Of a stretch of DNA of 64,000 bases, positions 51,757 through 61,039 are shown piece by piece. Position numbers and translations under genes: made by a program. The notes under the pieces are model-generated. The model had not been told where the DNA came from. It did no database searches and was given only the letters and a program-made list of their open reading frames with translations. The DNA is from Verrucomicrobiales bacterium. Its GTDB lineage: Bacteria; Verrucomicrobiota; Verrucomicrobiia; Verrucomicrobiales; DEV007. Location: the NCBI GenBank assembly GCA_002698785.1, contig PAAG01000020.1:62001-126000 (forward strand), written 5' to 3'. How positions within the stretch are numbered: position 1 is the first letter of the stretch; each line of letters begins with the position of its first letter.

Positions 51757-53175
51757 TTGAAGATTTCAGAACAAACCATTTCGCAGCTTCAGTGCGCCTA
51801 CAAATCGGGTGATACCACCCCTTCTGAGGCGCTCAAAGCGCTGGCCGAGAGCATCGACACTGTTGATGGCGACATCGGCGGTTATCTTTCCTACGATCTC
51901 GACCTGGCCTTGGCGGACGCCGAGAAGGCTGACCTTTCCAAGCCACTTGGCGGAGTCCCGATTGCGATCAAAGACCTGATCAATGTGTCTGGCCACCCCT
52001 GTTCCTGTGCATCGAAGATTCTCGATGGGAAGTACACAGCTCCTTACGATGCCACGGTGATCCGTAAGCTTCGCGAGGCGGGAGCGATTCCATTCGGCCG
52101 AACCAATATGGATGAATTCGCAATGGGGTCTTCCAATGAGAATTCGGGGATCAAGCCTTGCCGCAATCCACATGACACGGACCGTATTCCTGGTGGATCT
52201 TCCGGTGGCTCTGCTGCTGTTGTGGCCGCTAACACCGCATTTGCCGCTCTTGGCACAGACACAGGTGGGTCGATTCGTCAACCAGCCAGCCTTTGCGGTG
52301 TGGTGGGAGTGAAGCCCAGCTACGGCAGAGTATCGCGTTTCGGTCTGGTAGCTTTCGCCTCTTCTTTGGATCAATGCGGTCCAATGACCAAATCGGTAGA
52401 GGACGCTGCTAAGATCCTGGAGGTAATCGCTGGTCCTTGTGAAAGGGACTCGACTTGCCTCGACAAAGATGTTCCCTCATACACCTCGGTTCTTGGAAAG
52501 GACATTAAGGGGCTCAAGATCGGTTTGCCCAAGGAGTATTTCGCTGAAGGCCTTGATCCAGCGGTCAGAGCGAAAGTTGAAGAAGCGATCAAGAAACTCG
52601 AATCCCTCGGTGCTGAAACGGTGGAGATTTCGCTCCCCAATACCGAGTATGCTGTTGCGACCTACTACATCATCGCAACTGCGGAAGCCTCGGCCAACCT
52701 TGCTCGATTTGATGGTGTTCGCTATGGGCATCGGGCCGAAGCGGATGAATTGATCGAATTGTACGAGAAATCGAGAGACGAGGGTTTTGGAGCCGAGGTA
52801 AAGAGACGCATCATTCTCGGAACTTATGTTTTGAGCTCCGGTTACTACGAGGCCCACTACCTGCGTGCGCAGAAAGTGAGGACACTCATTCGGAAAGACT
52901 TCGAGGAAGCATTTGAGAAGGTCGACCTGATCGCATCTCCTGTGTCTCCGACACCGGCGTTCAAAATAGGTGAGAAGAAAAATGACCCTCTCGCCATGTA
53001 TCTGGCTGATATCTACACAATCTCAGCGAACCTCGCAGGAATCTGCGGAATCTCCGTTCCGTGCGGCACGGTTGCCGAAGATGGTAAGGATCTCCCTGTC
53101 GGGCTGCAGCTATTGGGTAAAGCGTTTGGCGAAGAAGATCTCTTCCGAGCTGCTCACGCGTTTGAAGTGGGGTAA
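51757..53175 (+). CDS. gatA: Aspartyl/glutamyl-tRNA amidotransferase subunit A
   Basis: A 472-residue amidase that frees ammonia from glutamine for tRNA amidation. The catalytic Ser-cisSer-Lys triad is intact: Lys72 ([12 protein letters not shown]), Ser148 in [11 protein letters not shown] and Ser172 in [12 protein letters not shown]. The reading frame begins with TTG at 51757 ([20 protein letters not shown] after it), since no ATG is found near the N-terminus; the leader is pyrimidine-rich with no ribosome-binding site. gatC directly upstream may couple its translation. The length is slightly under the usual 485. Confidence 0.95.
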   Translation: MKISEQTISQLQCAYKSGDTTPSEALKALAESIDTVDGDIGGYLSYDLDLALADAEKADLSKPLGGVPIAIKDLINVSGHPCSCASKILDGKYTAPYDATVIRKLREAGAIPFGRTNMDEFAMGSSNENSGIKPCRNPHDTDRIPGGSSGGSAAVVAANTAFAALGTDTGGSIRQPASLCGVVGVKPSYGRVSRFGLVAFASSLDQCGPMTKSVEDAAKILEVIAGPCERDSTCLDKDVPSYTSVLGKDIKGLKIGLPKEYFAEGLDPAVRAKVEEAIKKLESLGAETVEISLPNTEYAVATYYIIATAEASANLARFDGVRYGHRAEADELIELYEKSRDEGFGAEVKRRIILGTYVLSSGYYEAHYLRAQKVRTLIRKDFEEAFEKVDLIASPVSPTPAFKIGEKKNDPLAMYLADIYTISANLAGICGISVPCGTVAEDGKDLPVGLQLLGKAFGEEDLFRAAHAFEVG

Positions 53176-53182
53176 CCACTTC

Positions 53183-55501
53183 TTATTGCTGGATCAAGGC
53201 ATAGTCCCCTACCTCAAGCTTTCCAAAGAGATACTTCGCCGCGTCCCACGGAAGCCGAATGCATCCATGGGAGGCTGGATAGTTCGGAACATAGCCTTGG
53301 TGAATGCCGAACGCGGAAAAACTGAAACGCTGGAAGTATGGCATGCTCGAACCATAGATTGAAGAGTTGTGGTGTCGATGTCGGTCACTGATAACATACT
53401 CGCCTGCTGGAGTGCGATATCCTGACTTCCCTGTTGAGCAACGTGTAGAATATGTCGCCACACCATTCTCGTAAAGAGTCACCCTCTGGCTCGATAGGTC
53501 GACGACAATTTTTCTAGGCTGCATCTCGGGAACTTTACCCAGCAAAGCAATCTGCTGTATTTTGGTGTCCTTGTACCATGCTCCGATACTCGCAGCCATG
53601 AGATACTTCCGAGAGTAGGCTCGTCCGTTTGCTCCCCCATCCATCAATGCCTGGGCAAGCTCGGCATTGCGGTGGGCCGCAGCCATCATGATGGGGCGAA
53701 TGCCACGATCTACCTGCAAATGATAGCGGAAAGTGTTGCTGTCGAACATCTCCCGAAATTCGGAACGAGCTGGTGACCTCTCGCTTTCGTCGGGATCAGC
53801 GCCTGCTTTCAAAAGAGCTTCCACCACATCGACCATCTGGTGAGCGCAGGCCCAGCCAAGGAAAGTATGCCCGTCCTTGGTTTTCATTCCCTCGACCTTT
53901 GCGCCGGATTCAACGAGAGCTAACGCCATTTCTGAGTTTCCTTCACGAATCGATTTTGCCAGCCAGGTCTCACTGTCGTTTGCCATCGCGTTTGGATTCG
54001 CCCCACCCGCGAGTAGATCGCGTGCAGCTTTATATCGACCAAGACTGAGACAATGTTCCAGCGGATCTTGCCCTTCCGGCCCACGCTGGCGAGGATCTGC
54101 GCCCGCCTCGAGGATCAGGCGAATCAGGTCGTCTTGCTCGGTCAATAATGCAGCCCACAGGTTGTCGCCGATCCCGGCACCGGCCGCAAGAAGGGTTCGC
54201 ACAGCACCGGTTGCACCGTCTTGAACTGCTACATCAAACAGGCGTTTATCGGTTCCGGGAATAGTGGACTCTGGATCCCCTCCTGAATTCAGGATCAAAT
54301 TCATCAAAGGGTCATCCCGAAGCTCATACGCCTTCGCCAGCAACGCCTGCTCATCAAGTTCTGCGCCTGCTGTAATTAGTTGATAGGTCGCAGCCACGTT
54401 GCCATTGCCCACGGCCACATCAAGAGGAGTCACTTCGTTCTGATTGGCCATCGACGGATCAGCATCGTGGTCGATCAACAAGTCGAGAAGGTCCAGATCT
54501 TCGTTTTCCACGGCAGACACAAGAACGACCTCGCCGTCTGGAGACTCGATATTCGGATCGGCTTTGTGTTCCAGGAGAGTCTCAGAAAGCTCATAGTCTC
54601 CGTTCCGAACCGCATAGTGAAGAAGTGGCACGCCGGTGGTGGCAAACACGTTGGTATCTGCCCCCTTCTCTAACAGAAGATCCCGAAGCTTATTGTCTCC
54701 GTTCTCAATTGCGAAACTGAGCGCTGACATCTCCATGCCGACGCCTTCCCCGGTCAGAGCATTGAAGTCCACGTCGTGGGAAAGATACATCCTGACCTTC
54801 TGCATATTGCCTTCCTTGGCGGCTTCGATGATCAGAGGCTTTCCAGATATCCCTCTTACGTCCGGGCTCGCGCCGGATTTGAGTAGAAGGCGCATTTTTT
54901 CGAGGCTCTGCGAGTCTGAGGCGTAAGCAAGCGCAGTGGTAGGCTGAGCACCTTTGTAGTCGACATCTGCATTCTTGGCGATCAGGTAATCCAGCATTTC
55001 CTGATCCCCCTGAACAACCGCATCAATAATGATTGGAAGCCCGGCCTCTTTGTCCACTTTCAGAGAGGCCCCACGTTCAATAAGGCGATCCGCCAGTTCA
55101 AAGTCTCGTTCAAGAAGTGCTGCAGAGAGTGGAGTTTCTCGCCCGGGAATCGTAGCGGAGTTGATGGAGTCGATCACACCTTGCCGCTCCATCAGGAAAT
55201 TAATCGCTCCCTGATTTTTGCTTTTCACGGCCTCGAGCAAAGGAGTGTTTCCCTTGTCGTCCGTCAATCCCAGGCTGATCCCTGCCAATTCAAGTTTCTC
55301 AAGAAGGATGAGTTCACCTTTTTCGGCAGCATTGATAGCACTATCGACGGTCGGCTCGATTCCCCGGTCTGTGAGGAAACGCTTGGCCTTTCGTGTCACC
55401 TCGTGCCGAAGGTAGTAGTCACCGACTATAGCGCCTGACAGCAGTGAAAGAGTAAATACAGCGAGAAGGAATGTTTTGAAGAACAAGGCTGCAGGTTTCA
55501 T
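53183..55501 (-). CDS. Ankyrin-repeat protein with C-terminal L,D-transpeptidase domain
   Basis: A 772-residue envelope protein. A signal anchor (residues 7-28, FFKTFLLAVFTLSLLSGAIV) is followed by a long array of ankyrin repeats (about 45-640), for example GNTPLLEAVKSKNQGAINFL and DGHTFLGWACAHQMVDVVEA. Residues about 660-772 form a YkuD domain: KIVVDLSSQRVTLYENG, GYRTPAGEYVISD, FGIHQG and the catalytic YPASHGCIRLPWDAA with Cys. It probably forms peptidoglycan 3-3 cross-links or attaches proteins while ankyrins bind partners in the periplasm. It starts 173 bases after the lipA stop. Confidence 0.9.
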   Translation of the reverse strand: MKPAALFFKTFLLAVFTLSLLSGAIVGDYYLRHEVTRKAKRFLTDRGIEPTVDSAINAAEKGELILLEKLELAGISLGLTDDKGNTPLLEAVKSKNQGAINFLMERQGVIDSINSATIPGRETPLSAALLERDFELADRLIERGASLKVDKEAGLPIIIDAVVQGDQEMLDYLIAKNADVDYKGAQPTTALAYASDSQSLEKMRLLLKSGASPDVRGISGKPLIIEAAKEGNMQKVRMYLSHDVDFNALTGEGVGMEMSALSFAIENGDNKLRDLLLEKGADTNVFATTGVPLLHYAVRNGDYELSETLLEHKADPNIESPDGEVVLVSAVENEDLDLLDLLIDHDADPSMANQNEVTPLDVAVGNGNVAATYQLITAGAELDEQALLAKAYELRDDPLMNLILNSGGDPESTIPGTDKRLFDVAVQDGATGAVRTLLAAGAGIGDNLWAALLTEQDDLIRLILEAGADPRQRGPEGQDPLEHCLSLGRYKAARDLLAGGANPNAMANDSETWLAKSIREGNSEMALALVESGAKVEGMKTKDGHTFLGWACAHQMVDVVEALLKAGADPDESERSPARSEFREMFDSNTFRYHLQVDRGIRPIMMAAAHRNAELAQALMDGGANGRAYSRKYLMAASIGAWYKDTKIQQIALLGKVPEMQPRKIVVDLSSQRVTLYENGVATYSTRCSTGKSGYRTPAGEYVISDRHRHHNSSIYGSSMPYFQRFSFSAFGIHQGYVPNYPASHGCIRLPWDAAKYLFGKLEVGDYALIQQ

Positions 55502-55674
55502 TGATCAGATTTTCTCTCCGTTCTGTGTTCAATGATTAGGGACAATTCGGGTATTCCTGAGTCTATTTCGTTTCGACGAAAGATTAGCACAGATCTTACC
55601 ACTCAAAAGATGAATCGTATGGCGCAATCTGCTGATTGGGAAAAATTCACCGAACTACTCCGCCCCCACCGTGA

Positions 55675-56580
55675 TCAGGCCTCGAGATCGAGTTCCGGTT
55701 TGAAATCCGCAGCATGATATGAACTCCGAACCAATGGCCCGGAGGCAACGTGTCGAAATCCTTTCTCCTGTGCGATCTCTTTCAACCGATCAAAAACTTC
55801 AGGCGTGATATATTCGACCACGGGCAAATGCTTGGGCGAAGGCCGCAAGTATTGCCCCATAGTGAGAACGGTAACGTCGTGATCACGAAGGTCATCCATT
55901 GCCTTGATGACTTCTTCCTCCGTTTCGCCAAGGCCAAGCATGATACCGCTTTTTGTCGCGCATCGCTGACCCATCTGACGAGCCATTTCCTTCGCCGACC
56001 TCAAGACTTGCAGGGACCGCCAGTATTCCGCCTGCGACCGAACCACAGGAGTGAGCCGCTCTACGGTTTCGAGATTGTGATTAAAAATCGCCGGAGCCGC
56101 TTCCATCACGATCCACAGTGAGTCATCCCGACCTATGAAATCGGGGACGAGCACCTCAATCACACACTCAGGGTTTACCTCGCGAACTCTGTAAATGGTA
56201 TTGGCGAAATGGCAGGCGCCGCCATCGGGAAGGTCATCTCGAGCGACCGCGGTGATCACCACGTGATTCAGCTTCATACGCTGAACGGCTTCTGCTACCC
56301 GGTCTGGTTCATCAGCCTCCAAGGGCATCGGTCGACGAGTGTCGACTGCACAGAACCCACAAGCTCGGGTACAACGCTCCCCAGCGATCATAAACGTAGC
56401 GGTCCCCTGTCCCCAACATTCCCATCGGTTGGGGCAGTGAGCTTCTTCGCACACCGTAACAAGCTTAAGATCGTCAATAAGCCCTTTCGTATCCCAGAAG
56501 ACAGGATTATTCGGCAACCGCACCCGAATCCAGGGCGGTTTCTTTTCCTTATGAAGCTTGGGATCGATTTTAACGGGCAT
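55675..56580 (-). CDS. lipA: Lipoyl synthase
   Basis: A 301-residue radical-SAM enzyme inserting sulfur into octanoyl chains. The auxiliary cluster cysteines are Cys44, Cys49 and Cys55 (TVCEEAHCPNRWECW) and the radical cluster Cys70, Cys74 and Cys77 (ERCTRACGFCAVDT). ITAVARDDLPDGGACHFA, GLGETEEEV and the C-terminal RSSYHA serine are present. The start MPVKIDPKLHKEKKPPWIRV is normal. It lies 35 bases after mtnA on the same strand. Confidence 0.97.
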   Translation of the reverse strand: MPVKIDPKLHKEKKPPWIRVRLPNNPVFWDTKGLIDDLKLVTVCEEAHCPNRWECWGQGTATFMIAGERCTRACGFCAVDTRRPMPLEADEPDRVAEAVQRMKLNHVVITAVARDDLPDGGACHFANTIYRVREVNPECVIEVLVPDFIGRDDSLWIVMEAAPAIFNHNLETVERLTPVVRSQAEYWRSLQVLRSAKEMARQMGQRCATKSGIMLGLGETEEEVIKAMDDLRDHDVTVLTMGQYLRPSPKHLPVVEYITPEVFDRLKEIAQEKGFRHVASGPLVRSSYHAADFKPELDLEA

Positions 56581-56615
56581 GGATATGGGTCGTTATCCGA
56601 GTTCAGACTCTTACG

Positions 56616-57755
56616 CTAGTTTTTCGCCAGTTTCTCAGGAAAAAGCTCCAGAATTGACGACTCATTGGCTTCGCAGACGCCACGCTCGGTGATGAGACCG
56701 GTAACGAGGCGCGCAGGAGTCACATCGAAGGCAAAATTAGCAACAGGGCTGCCTTCCGCAACAACATTCAACTCTCTTTCTGCCGCCACCGAATCTCCAG
56801 GCTCAACACCGCCGATAAATCGAACCTCTCCTCCATCCCTTTGTTCGATCGGGATTTCGGAGATGCCGTCCCGCACATTCCAATCGAAGGTCGACGACGG
56901 CAACGCGACGTAAAAAGGAACATCATTATCTTTCGCAGCTAAAGCTTTCAGGTATGTCCCGATCTTGTTCGCCACATCTCCTGTGTATGACGTTCGGTCT
57001 GTCCCTGTTATCACCATGTCGACCATTCCGTGCTGCATCAGGTGACCACCGACATTATCAACAACGACTGTGTGTGGGACTCCGTGCTGCCCAAGTTCCC
57101 ATGCAGTGAGACGCGCACCCTGGTTTCGGGGGCGGGTTTCATCAACCCATACGTGAACCGGGATTCCTGCGTCGTGAGCGGCATAGATCGGCGCCGTAGC
57201 AGATCCATGGTCTGTAAAAGCAAGCCACCCCGCATTACAGTGAGTGAGAATGTTTACCGGCTCATTTTCACTCTTTTTATCGGAAATTGATTTGATAATT
57301 GAAAGGCCGTTTTCACCGATTTTTCGACACCACTCCGCATCCTCATCAGCAATCAAAACAGCAGTGTCCCGTGCGAGATTCACTTTTTCCTTCGTATCTT
57401 GAACGAGATTGACCACGCCGAGGACACGGTCAACCGCCCAAGCGAGATTGACGGCGGTTGGTCTCGCCGCCCTGAGCTTCATGGCTTTCTCCTTGAACAT
57501 CTTGTCGAACGCTTCTCCGGATACGTCGGCATTCTGGCATTCGATTGCTGCAAGAAACATCCCGTGGCCCGCCACAGCGCCTATGCAGCCCGCACCACGC
57601 ACCCACATGTCCGCGATAGCCTGGCAGGCATCCTGAGTAGTCCTCAAAGTAGCGATCTCGAAAGCCCATGGCAGCTTGCGTTGATCGATGATCTCAACAG
57701 AGGCTCCATCATCCCCCATCCAAACCGTTCTATAGTGCGTTCCGTTGACCAGCAT
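56616..57755 (-). CDS. mtnA: S-methyl-5-thioribose-1-phosphate isomerase
   Basis: A 379-residue enzyme of the methionine salvage pathway that converts the aldose phosphate to methylthioribulose 1-phosphate. The N-terminus has VEIIDQRKLPWAFEIATLRT and VRGAGCIGAVAGHGM. The central motif is ILTHCNAGWLAFTDHGSATA with the active-site cysteine. VDETRPRNQGARLTAWEL and VITGTDRTSYTGDVANKIGTY (catalytic Asp) follow. It is part of a pilD-mtnA-lipA run on the minus strand. Other mtn genes are not seen. Confidence 0.95.
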   Translation of the reverse strand: MLVNGTHYRTVWMGDDGASVEIIDQRKLPWAFEIATLRTTQDACQAIADMWVRGAGCIGAVAGHGMFLAAIECQNADVSGEAFDKMFKEKAMKLRAARPTAVNLAWAVDRVLGVVNLVQDTKEKVNLARDTAVLIADEDAEWCRKIGENGLSIIKSISDKKSENEPVNILTHCNAGWLAFTDHGSATAPIYAAHDAGIPVHVWVDETRPRNQGARLTAWELGQHGVPHTVVVDNVGGHLMQHGMVDMVITGTDRTSYTGDVANKIGTYLKALAAKDNDVPFYVALPSSTFDWNVRDGISEIPIEQRDGGEVRFIGGVEPGDSVAAERELNVVAEGSPVANFAFDVTPARLVTGLITERGVCEANESSILELFPEKLAKN

Positions 57756-57779
57756 TCCAGAAATCTAGGGCAGACATGC

Positions 57780-58901
57780 TCAACCTCGCAAGGAAGAGAT
57801 ATACCAATGCCATAGTGCCGGACCGGTAAACAACCAGATAAATGCACCCAGCGCCAAGTATGGGCCAAATGGCAAAGGTCGTGCCCATTCCTCTTTGGCC
57901 ACCAGCTTTTGGAGTAATCCGATGATTGCCCCCAGGATAGAAGCCGCAAATATCGTGAAAATCACTGACTGCCATCCCATGAACGCTCCAATCATGGCGA
58001 TAAACTTCACATCGCCGTAGCCCATGGCCTCTCTGGGAACGACCGCACTTTTCGTTTTCCCGGACACTTTCTTCACGTCCTCCAAAGCAATCTTCTTTTC
58101 GTCGACGAGAAACCCATCGCCGAGCACAGCGAATGTGTCGAACTCACGTTTCTCCTCGTTGATGTAAAGTTCGGTCGCGCCCATAACAAGCTTGTCCCAT
58201 TCGCGGAAGAACACGTCATTCCATTCCAGTTTGTCTTCACCAAGCTGGATGATGATTTCTGTCTCTTCGCCTCCAGGCTGAGAGATCTCAAAATCTGTGG
58301 GCTCTTCGAACTCAAATTTGATCTTTCCGAACATCATCTTGCCCATCAGAACGACGAGCCAGAGAAGGCCGTAACCGATCGCTGCCCCAGCTATTCCGGC
58401 GAGTCCACCTTTCCACCAGATCTCCTGGGCGTGTAGGGCGGGAATCGCAAAACTGGCAACAATCCCTACGACCATTCCCCCGACTGTAATGGAGTTGGGG
58501 ATGATGAAGTGATCTATGTCAATAAACGTGGCTGAGATCAACAATGCCGCGAGCACCCAGAGGGCGATTGCCCCACCCATGCCTAAATCAGTACCAATGC
58601 TTTGATTCCAGATTGCGAGAAAACAGATGCCGGTGATCAATTCCACCATGAAATAGCGGAATGCGATCGGTTGCTCGCACCACTTGCATTTCCCTCTCAG
58701 CATCAGCCAGGTGACGAGCGGGATGTTCAAATACATCGGTATCTGAGTTTTGCAGTTCGGGCAGAACGAGCGCTTTGGCTCGTTCACACTCAAGCCATTC
58801 GGAACGCGATAGATCACGACGTTCAGGAACGAGCCGATACAGGCACCAATGGCAAACGCCGTGGCGGGAAGCAGGTAAGTCAGGATCAGGTCAGAAACCA
58901 T
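57780..58901 (-). CDS. pilD: Prepilin peptidase with a large cytoplasmic insert
   Basis: A 373-residue membrane aspartyl protease (A24 family) that cleaves and methylates type IV pilins and type II pseudopilins. The N-terminal methylation domain has GSFLNVVIYRVPNGLSVNEP and two zinc CxxC pairs (CPNCK, CKWCE). The catalytic aspartates lie in SATFIDIDHFIIPNSIT and MGYGDVKFIAMIG. Compared with the usual 250-290 residues, about 90 are inserted between them (about residues 195-285: FEEPTDFEISQPGGEETEII). No pilin genes are adjacent. It is followed 24 bases later by mtnA. Confidence 0.92.
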   Translation of the reverse strand: MVSDLILTYLLPATAFAIGACIGSFLNVVIYRVPNGLSVNEPKRSFCPNCKTQIPMYLNIPLVTWLMLRGKCKWCEQPIAFRYFMVELITGICFLAIWNQSIGTDLGMGGAIALWVLAALLISATFIDIDHFIIPNSITVGGMVVGIVASFAIPALHAQEIWWKGGLAGIAGAAIGYGLLWLVVLMGKMMFGKIKFEFEEPTDFEISQPGGEETEIIIQLGEDKLEWNDVFFREWDKLVMGATELYINEEKREFDTFAVLGDGFLVDEKKIALEDVKKVSGKTKSAVVPREAMGYGDVKFIAMIGAFMGWQSVIFTIFAASILGAIIGLLQKLVAKEEWARPLPFGPYLALGAFIWLFTGPALWHWYISSLRG

Positions 58902-59028
58902 TTGCGAGCGGGTTCCCGCAATTTCGGTTAACGTCCCCGAAAAGTCTAGAAATTATAGAAATTTATTCTTCCAGTTCACGCCCACGAATGCTCGAGAACG
59001 GGAAAATGAAGTCGGAGCCGGGCTCGGA

Positions 59029-59208
59029 TTAGTTGTAACCGAGGCTTCGAAAGGTCTGATCCTGCCAGCGATAGACGTCCTGACGAGTCTGACCAAGCCC
59101 CTGACCACTGATTCCACCAGCATTGTCATCATTTTTTGTGGTCTGGCAGCTCGTCAGTGTAAGAGACGTGAGAACCACAGCGGCGAACAATATACGTGAC
59201 AGTTTCAT
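59029..59208 (-). CDS. Small lipoprotein (59 aa)
   Basis: A 59-residue protein starting at ATG 59208. MKLSRILFAAVVLTSLTLTS followed by Cys21 is an excellent lipoprotein signal and lipobox (LTSC). The mature part is only 39 residues (QTTKNDDNAGGISGQGLGQ and TRQDVYRWQDQTFRSLGYN). The AGG-GQG-LGQ run and the ending resemble no family I know. It is similar in size to lysis-type or entericidin-like lipoproteins but that is not implied. It lies 127 bases upstream of pilD on the same strand. Confidence 0.75.
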   Translation of the reverse strand: MKLSRILFAAVVLTSLTLTSCQTTKNDDNAGGISGQGLGQTRQDVYRWQDQTFRSLGYN

Positions 59209-59313
59209 GGTGAAGTAGGAAGACCGGTTTGGATATCTTGACCATAATCACGATTTTTGAGGTTCGTCGATAAAAAAGGTGGTTCGAGGAGGCACTTCCC
59301 ATTCATCGAATTC

Positions 59314-60018
59314 CTACGCCGAAATCACGAACTCCCCTCCACTGAGCCATTTTTCGATCATTTGATCGGAGAGAATTTTCCCGACGACCCGATAGTTTGA
59401 GTCAGCCAGTGGATTGCGCCCTACAAGAGGCTCGCTCTTCACCACAGCATCGGGCTTGTAGTATGAAGAGTGTACGAATCGCAGTTCTCCGTTATGATTC
59501 ATCACAAAGCCAACATGGGTATCCAATCCGACGATATAGATGCCCGGACCGCTTTCTCTTATGTGGGTTGCCACTTCCTCAACCGGTTTTGCGACCATGA
59601 CCATTATGGAGTCGCGATTCGAGAAAACCTCGATGATCTTCTGTGATGCCTGTTGGGCCACACGGTACCGATTCATTCTGAAACCGGCATCCTGTAGTGT
59701 AGTCGAAACGAAATATCCGCACGCGATTTCGCCTTCACCAGGCACCTCCGTCGTCCCGTTGAAATCCCACTTTGTTCCATACCAAGCCGGGAAACAGTCT
59801 TCAGCAAAGAAACGGAGTAACTCCTTTCTCGCTTCATCGAGGACAGACTGCCTTTTTTGGTCAGATGCTGCCAGATACTCTGCAGCCCAATCGTTTCGTT
59901 TCTGTTCAAGTGCCTCACACGCTTGGATGTAAGGGTTCGCGTCACTGACGACCTGTCCGCAACCAGTAAACGGTAGCAACACGAACAAAAGAAGGATCCT
60001 GAGGAAGTGTTTTGTCAT
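59314..60018 (-). CDS. NlpC/P60-like lipoprotein
   Basis: A 234-residue lipoprotein. The ATG at 60018 begins MTKHFLRILLLFVLLPFTGC with Cys20 as lipidation site. The AGGAGG ribosome-binding site abuts the ATG with no spacer. The mature domain has a probable catalytic cysteine in GEIACGYFVSTTLQDAGF and a histidine in GLDTHVGFVMNHNGELRF, followed by VHSSY, consistent with a divergent papain-like NlpC/P60 fold. It probably acts on cell-wall peptides. It ends a minus-strand unit that starts with a sulfatase. Confidence 0.75.
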   Translation of the reverse strand: MTKHFLRILLLFVLLPFTGCGQVVSDANPYIQACEALEQKRNDWAAEYLAASDQKRQSVLDEARKELLRFFAEDCFPAWYGTKWDFNGTTEVPGEGEIACGYFVSTTLQDAGFRMNRYRVAQQASQKIIEVFSNRDSIMVMVAKPVEEVATHIRESGPGIYIVGLDTHVGFVMNHNGELRFVHSSYYKPDAVVKSEPLVGRNPLADSNYRVVGKILSDQMIEKWLSGGEFVISA

Positions 60019-60073
60019 CCTCCTTAGTATTCGTGGCGAACGATATGTTTCTTTCACCGAAGAATGGAATTCT

Positions 60074-60511
60074 TCAGAGATCAGTTTTCGGGAGCGGATC
60101 GCCAAGGAGTTCCTTTGCGGCAAAAATGGCTGTCCCGACTACAAACACTCTGTATCTAGGATCGTCCGGGCCGCCAAACGGAATTTTGTCTGTCTCGACT
60201 TCGAGACCACGAGCCTCCAGCCTGTTTTGCAGCTCACTTGCGTTAGGTTCTTTCGAGAAAAAACCTACGCAGTGGAGATGCTTCTGGCTGAGTATCTTCT
60301 TCCTGAAATACTCAACAGCTTTGTCTTCTTTGTCTGTGCAAAACTCTGCATCGCTCTCAATGCCTCTTTCTGAATAGCAGACGTACCATTCCCCGGCGCC
60401 TCCCTTATTCAGGCAGAATACGTCTGAAGAACCTCCTCGCGTTCCAACTCGGAAACTCGCAGGATTGCACCCCTGATCGACGAGATAATCGAATACTTCC
60501 TCTGCCTTCAT
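60074..60511 (-). CDS. Hypothetical protein (145 aa)
   Basis: A cytosolic 145-residue protein of unknown function. It includes EVFDYLVDQGCNPASFRVG, GEWYVCYSERGIESDAEFC, an SQKHLHCVGFFSKEPNASEL segment and YRVFVVGTAIFAAKELLGDP. The middle alternates strand and helix, suggesting an alpha/beta sandwich. The stop lies 55 bases before the NlpC-like lipoprotein start and its own start is nine bases after the CPBP gene, so the three are probably cotranscribed. No family is recognised. Confidence 0.65.
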   Translation of the reverse strand: MKAEEVFDYLVDQGCNPASFRVGTRGGSSDVFCLNKGGAGEWYVCYSERGIESDAEFCTDKEDKAVEYFRKKILSQKHLHCVGFFSKEPNASELQNRLEARGLEVETDKIPFGGPDDPRYRVFVVGTAIFAAKELLGDPLPKTDL

Positions 60512-60520
60512 ATGCCTCCG

Positions 60521-61018
60521 TCAGGTCAGGAACTGAGCGCCCCCAAGTCCTTTCCACAAACCAACCAAAATCCAGTGACAAAGGATAGAAGTCCAAATCG
60601 ATCCTGTGAATTTCCGAATCAATGCAAAGTAGACTCCGAAAACTGCGACCATCGTGAGGAATCGAGGGTCCAGGAAATACGGAATCGCCTCCGGTAGAAA
60701 CAACCGGGCCCCTACCGGATGCCAGGTGACGAAGAAGACTGTCGAGATACTAATCGAAACCACTGATTGAGGCAGATTGAGTAACCCTCGGAAAAATAAC
60801 TCTTCGCAAATTGCGGGAAAGATCATAGCAACGAGCAGGATCTTCCCCATTTCTCTTACCGTGGGTCTGGAGTCCAGATTGATGAAATCCGGTAAAACGA
60901 GATAAGCGCCTCCGGCCAACACCAACACCCCCAGAATCGAAGCCGATGCCTTGCCGACCGGCGGAATAGTTCGGAGCTCTGTCAGGAGTCTAACAGAACT
61001 GGCGCGAATAGATTCCAT
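60521..61018 (-). CDS. CPBP-family intramembrane glutamic protease
   Basis: A 165-residue membrane protein of the CAAX/bacteriocin-processing (CPBP) family. The first motif is PAICEELFFRGLLN (Glu-Glu-x3-Arg), followed by VFFVTWHPVG (His) and WTSILCHWILVG (His). Three to four hydrophobic segments carry them. Such proteases trim membrane peptides or process bacteriocins. It lies between a sulfatase and two envelope-linked genes with gaps of 9-21 bases. Confidence 0.9.
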   Translation of the reverse strand: MESIRASSVRLLTELRTIPPVGKASASILGVLVLAGGAYLVLPDFINLDSRPTVREMGKILLVAMIFPAICEELFFRGLLNLPQSVVSISISTVFFVTWHPVGARLFLPEAIPYFLDPRFLTMVAVFGVYFALIRKFTGSIWTSILCHWILVGLWKGLGGAQFLT

Positions 61019-61039
61019 GGTAATGGCGAAAGTCAGCTA

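Noticed and set aside
55532-55717. 61-residue plus-strand frame between the ankyrin gene and lipA
   Set aside because: It overlaps the lipA 3' end on the other strand, lacks a ribosome-binding site and shows no family features.
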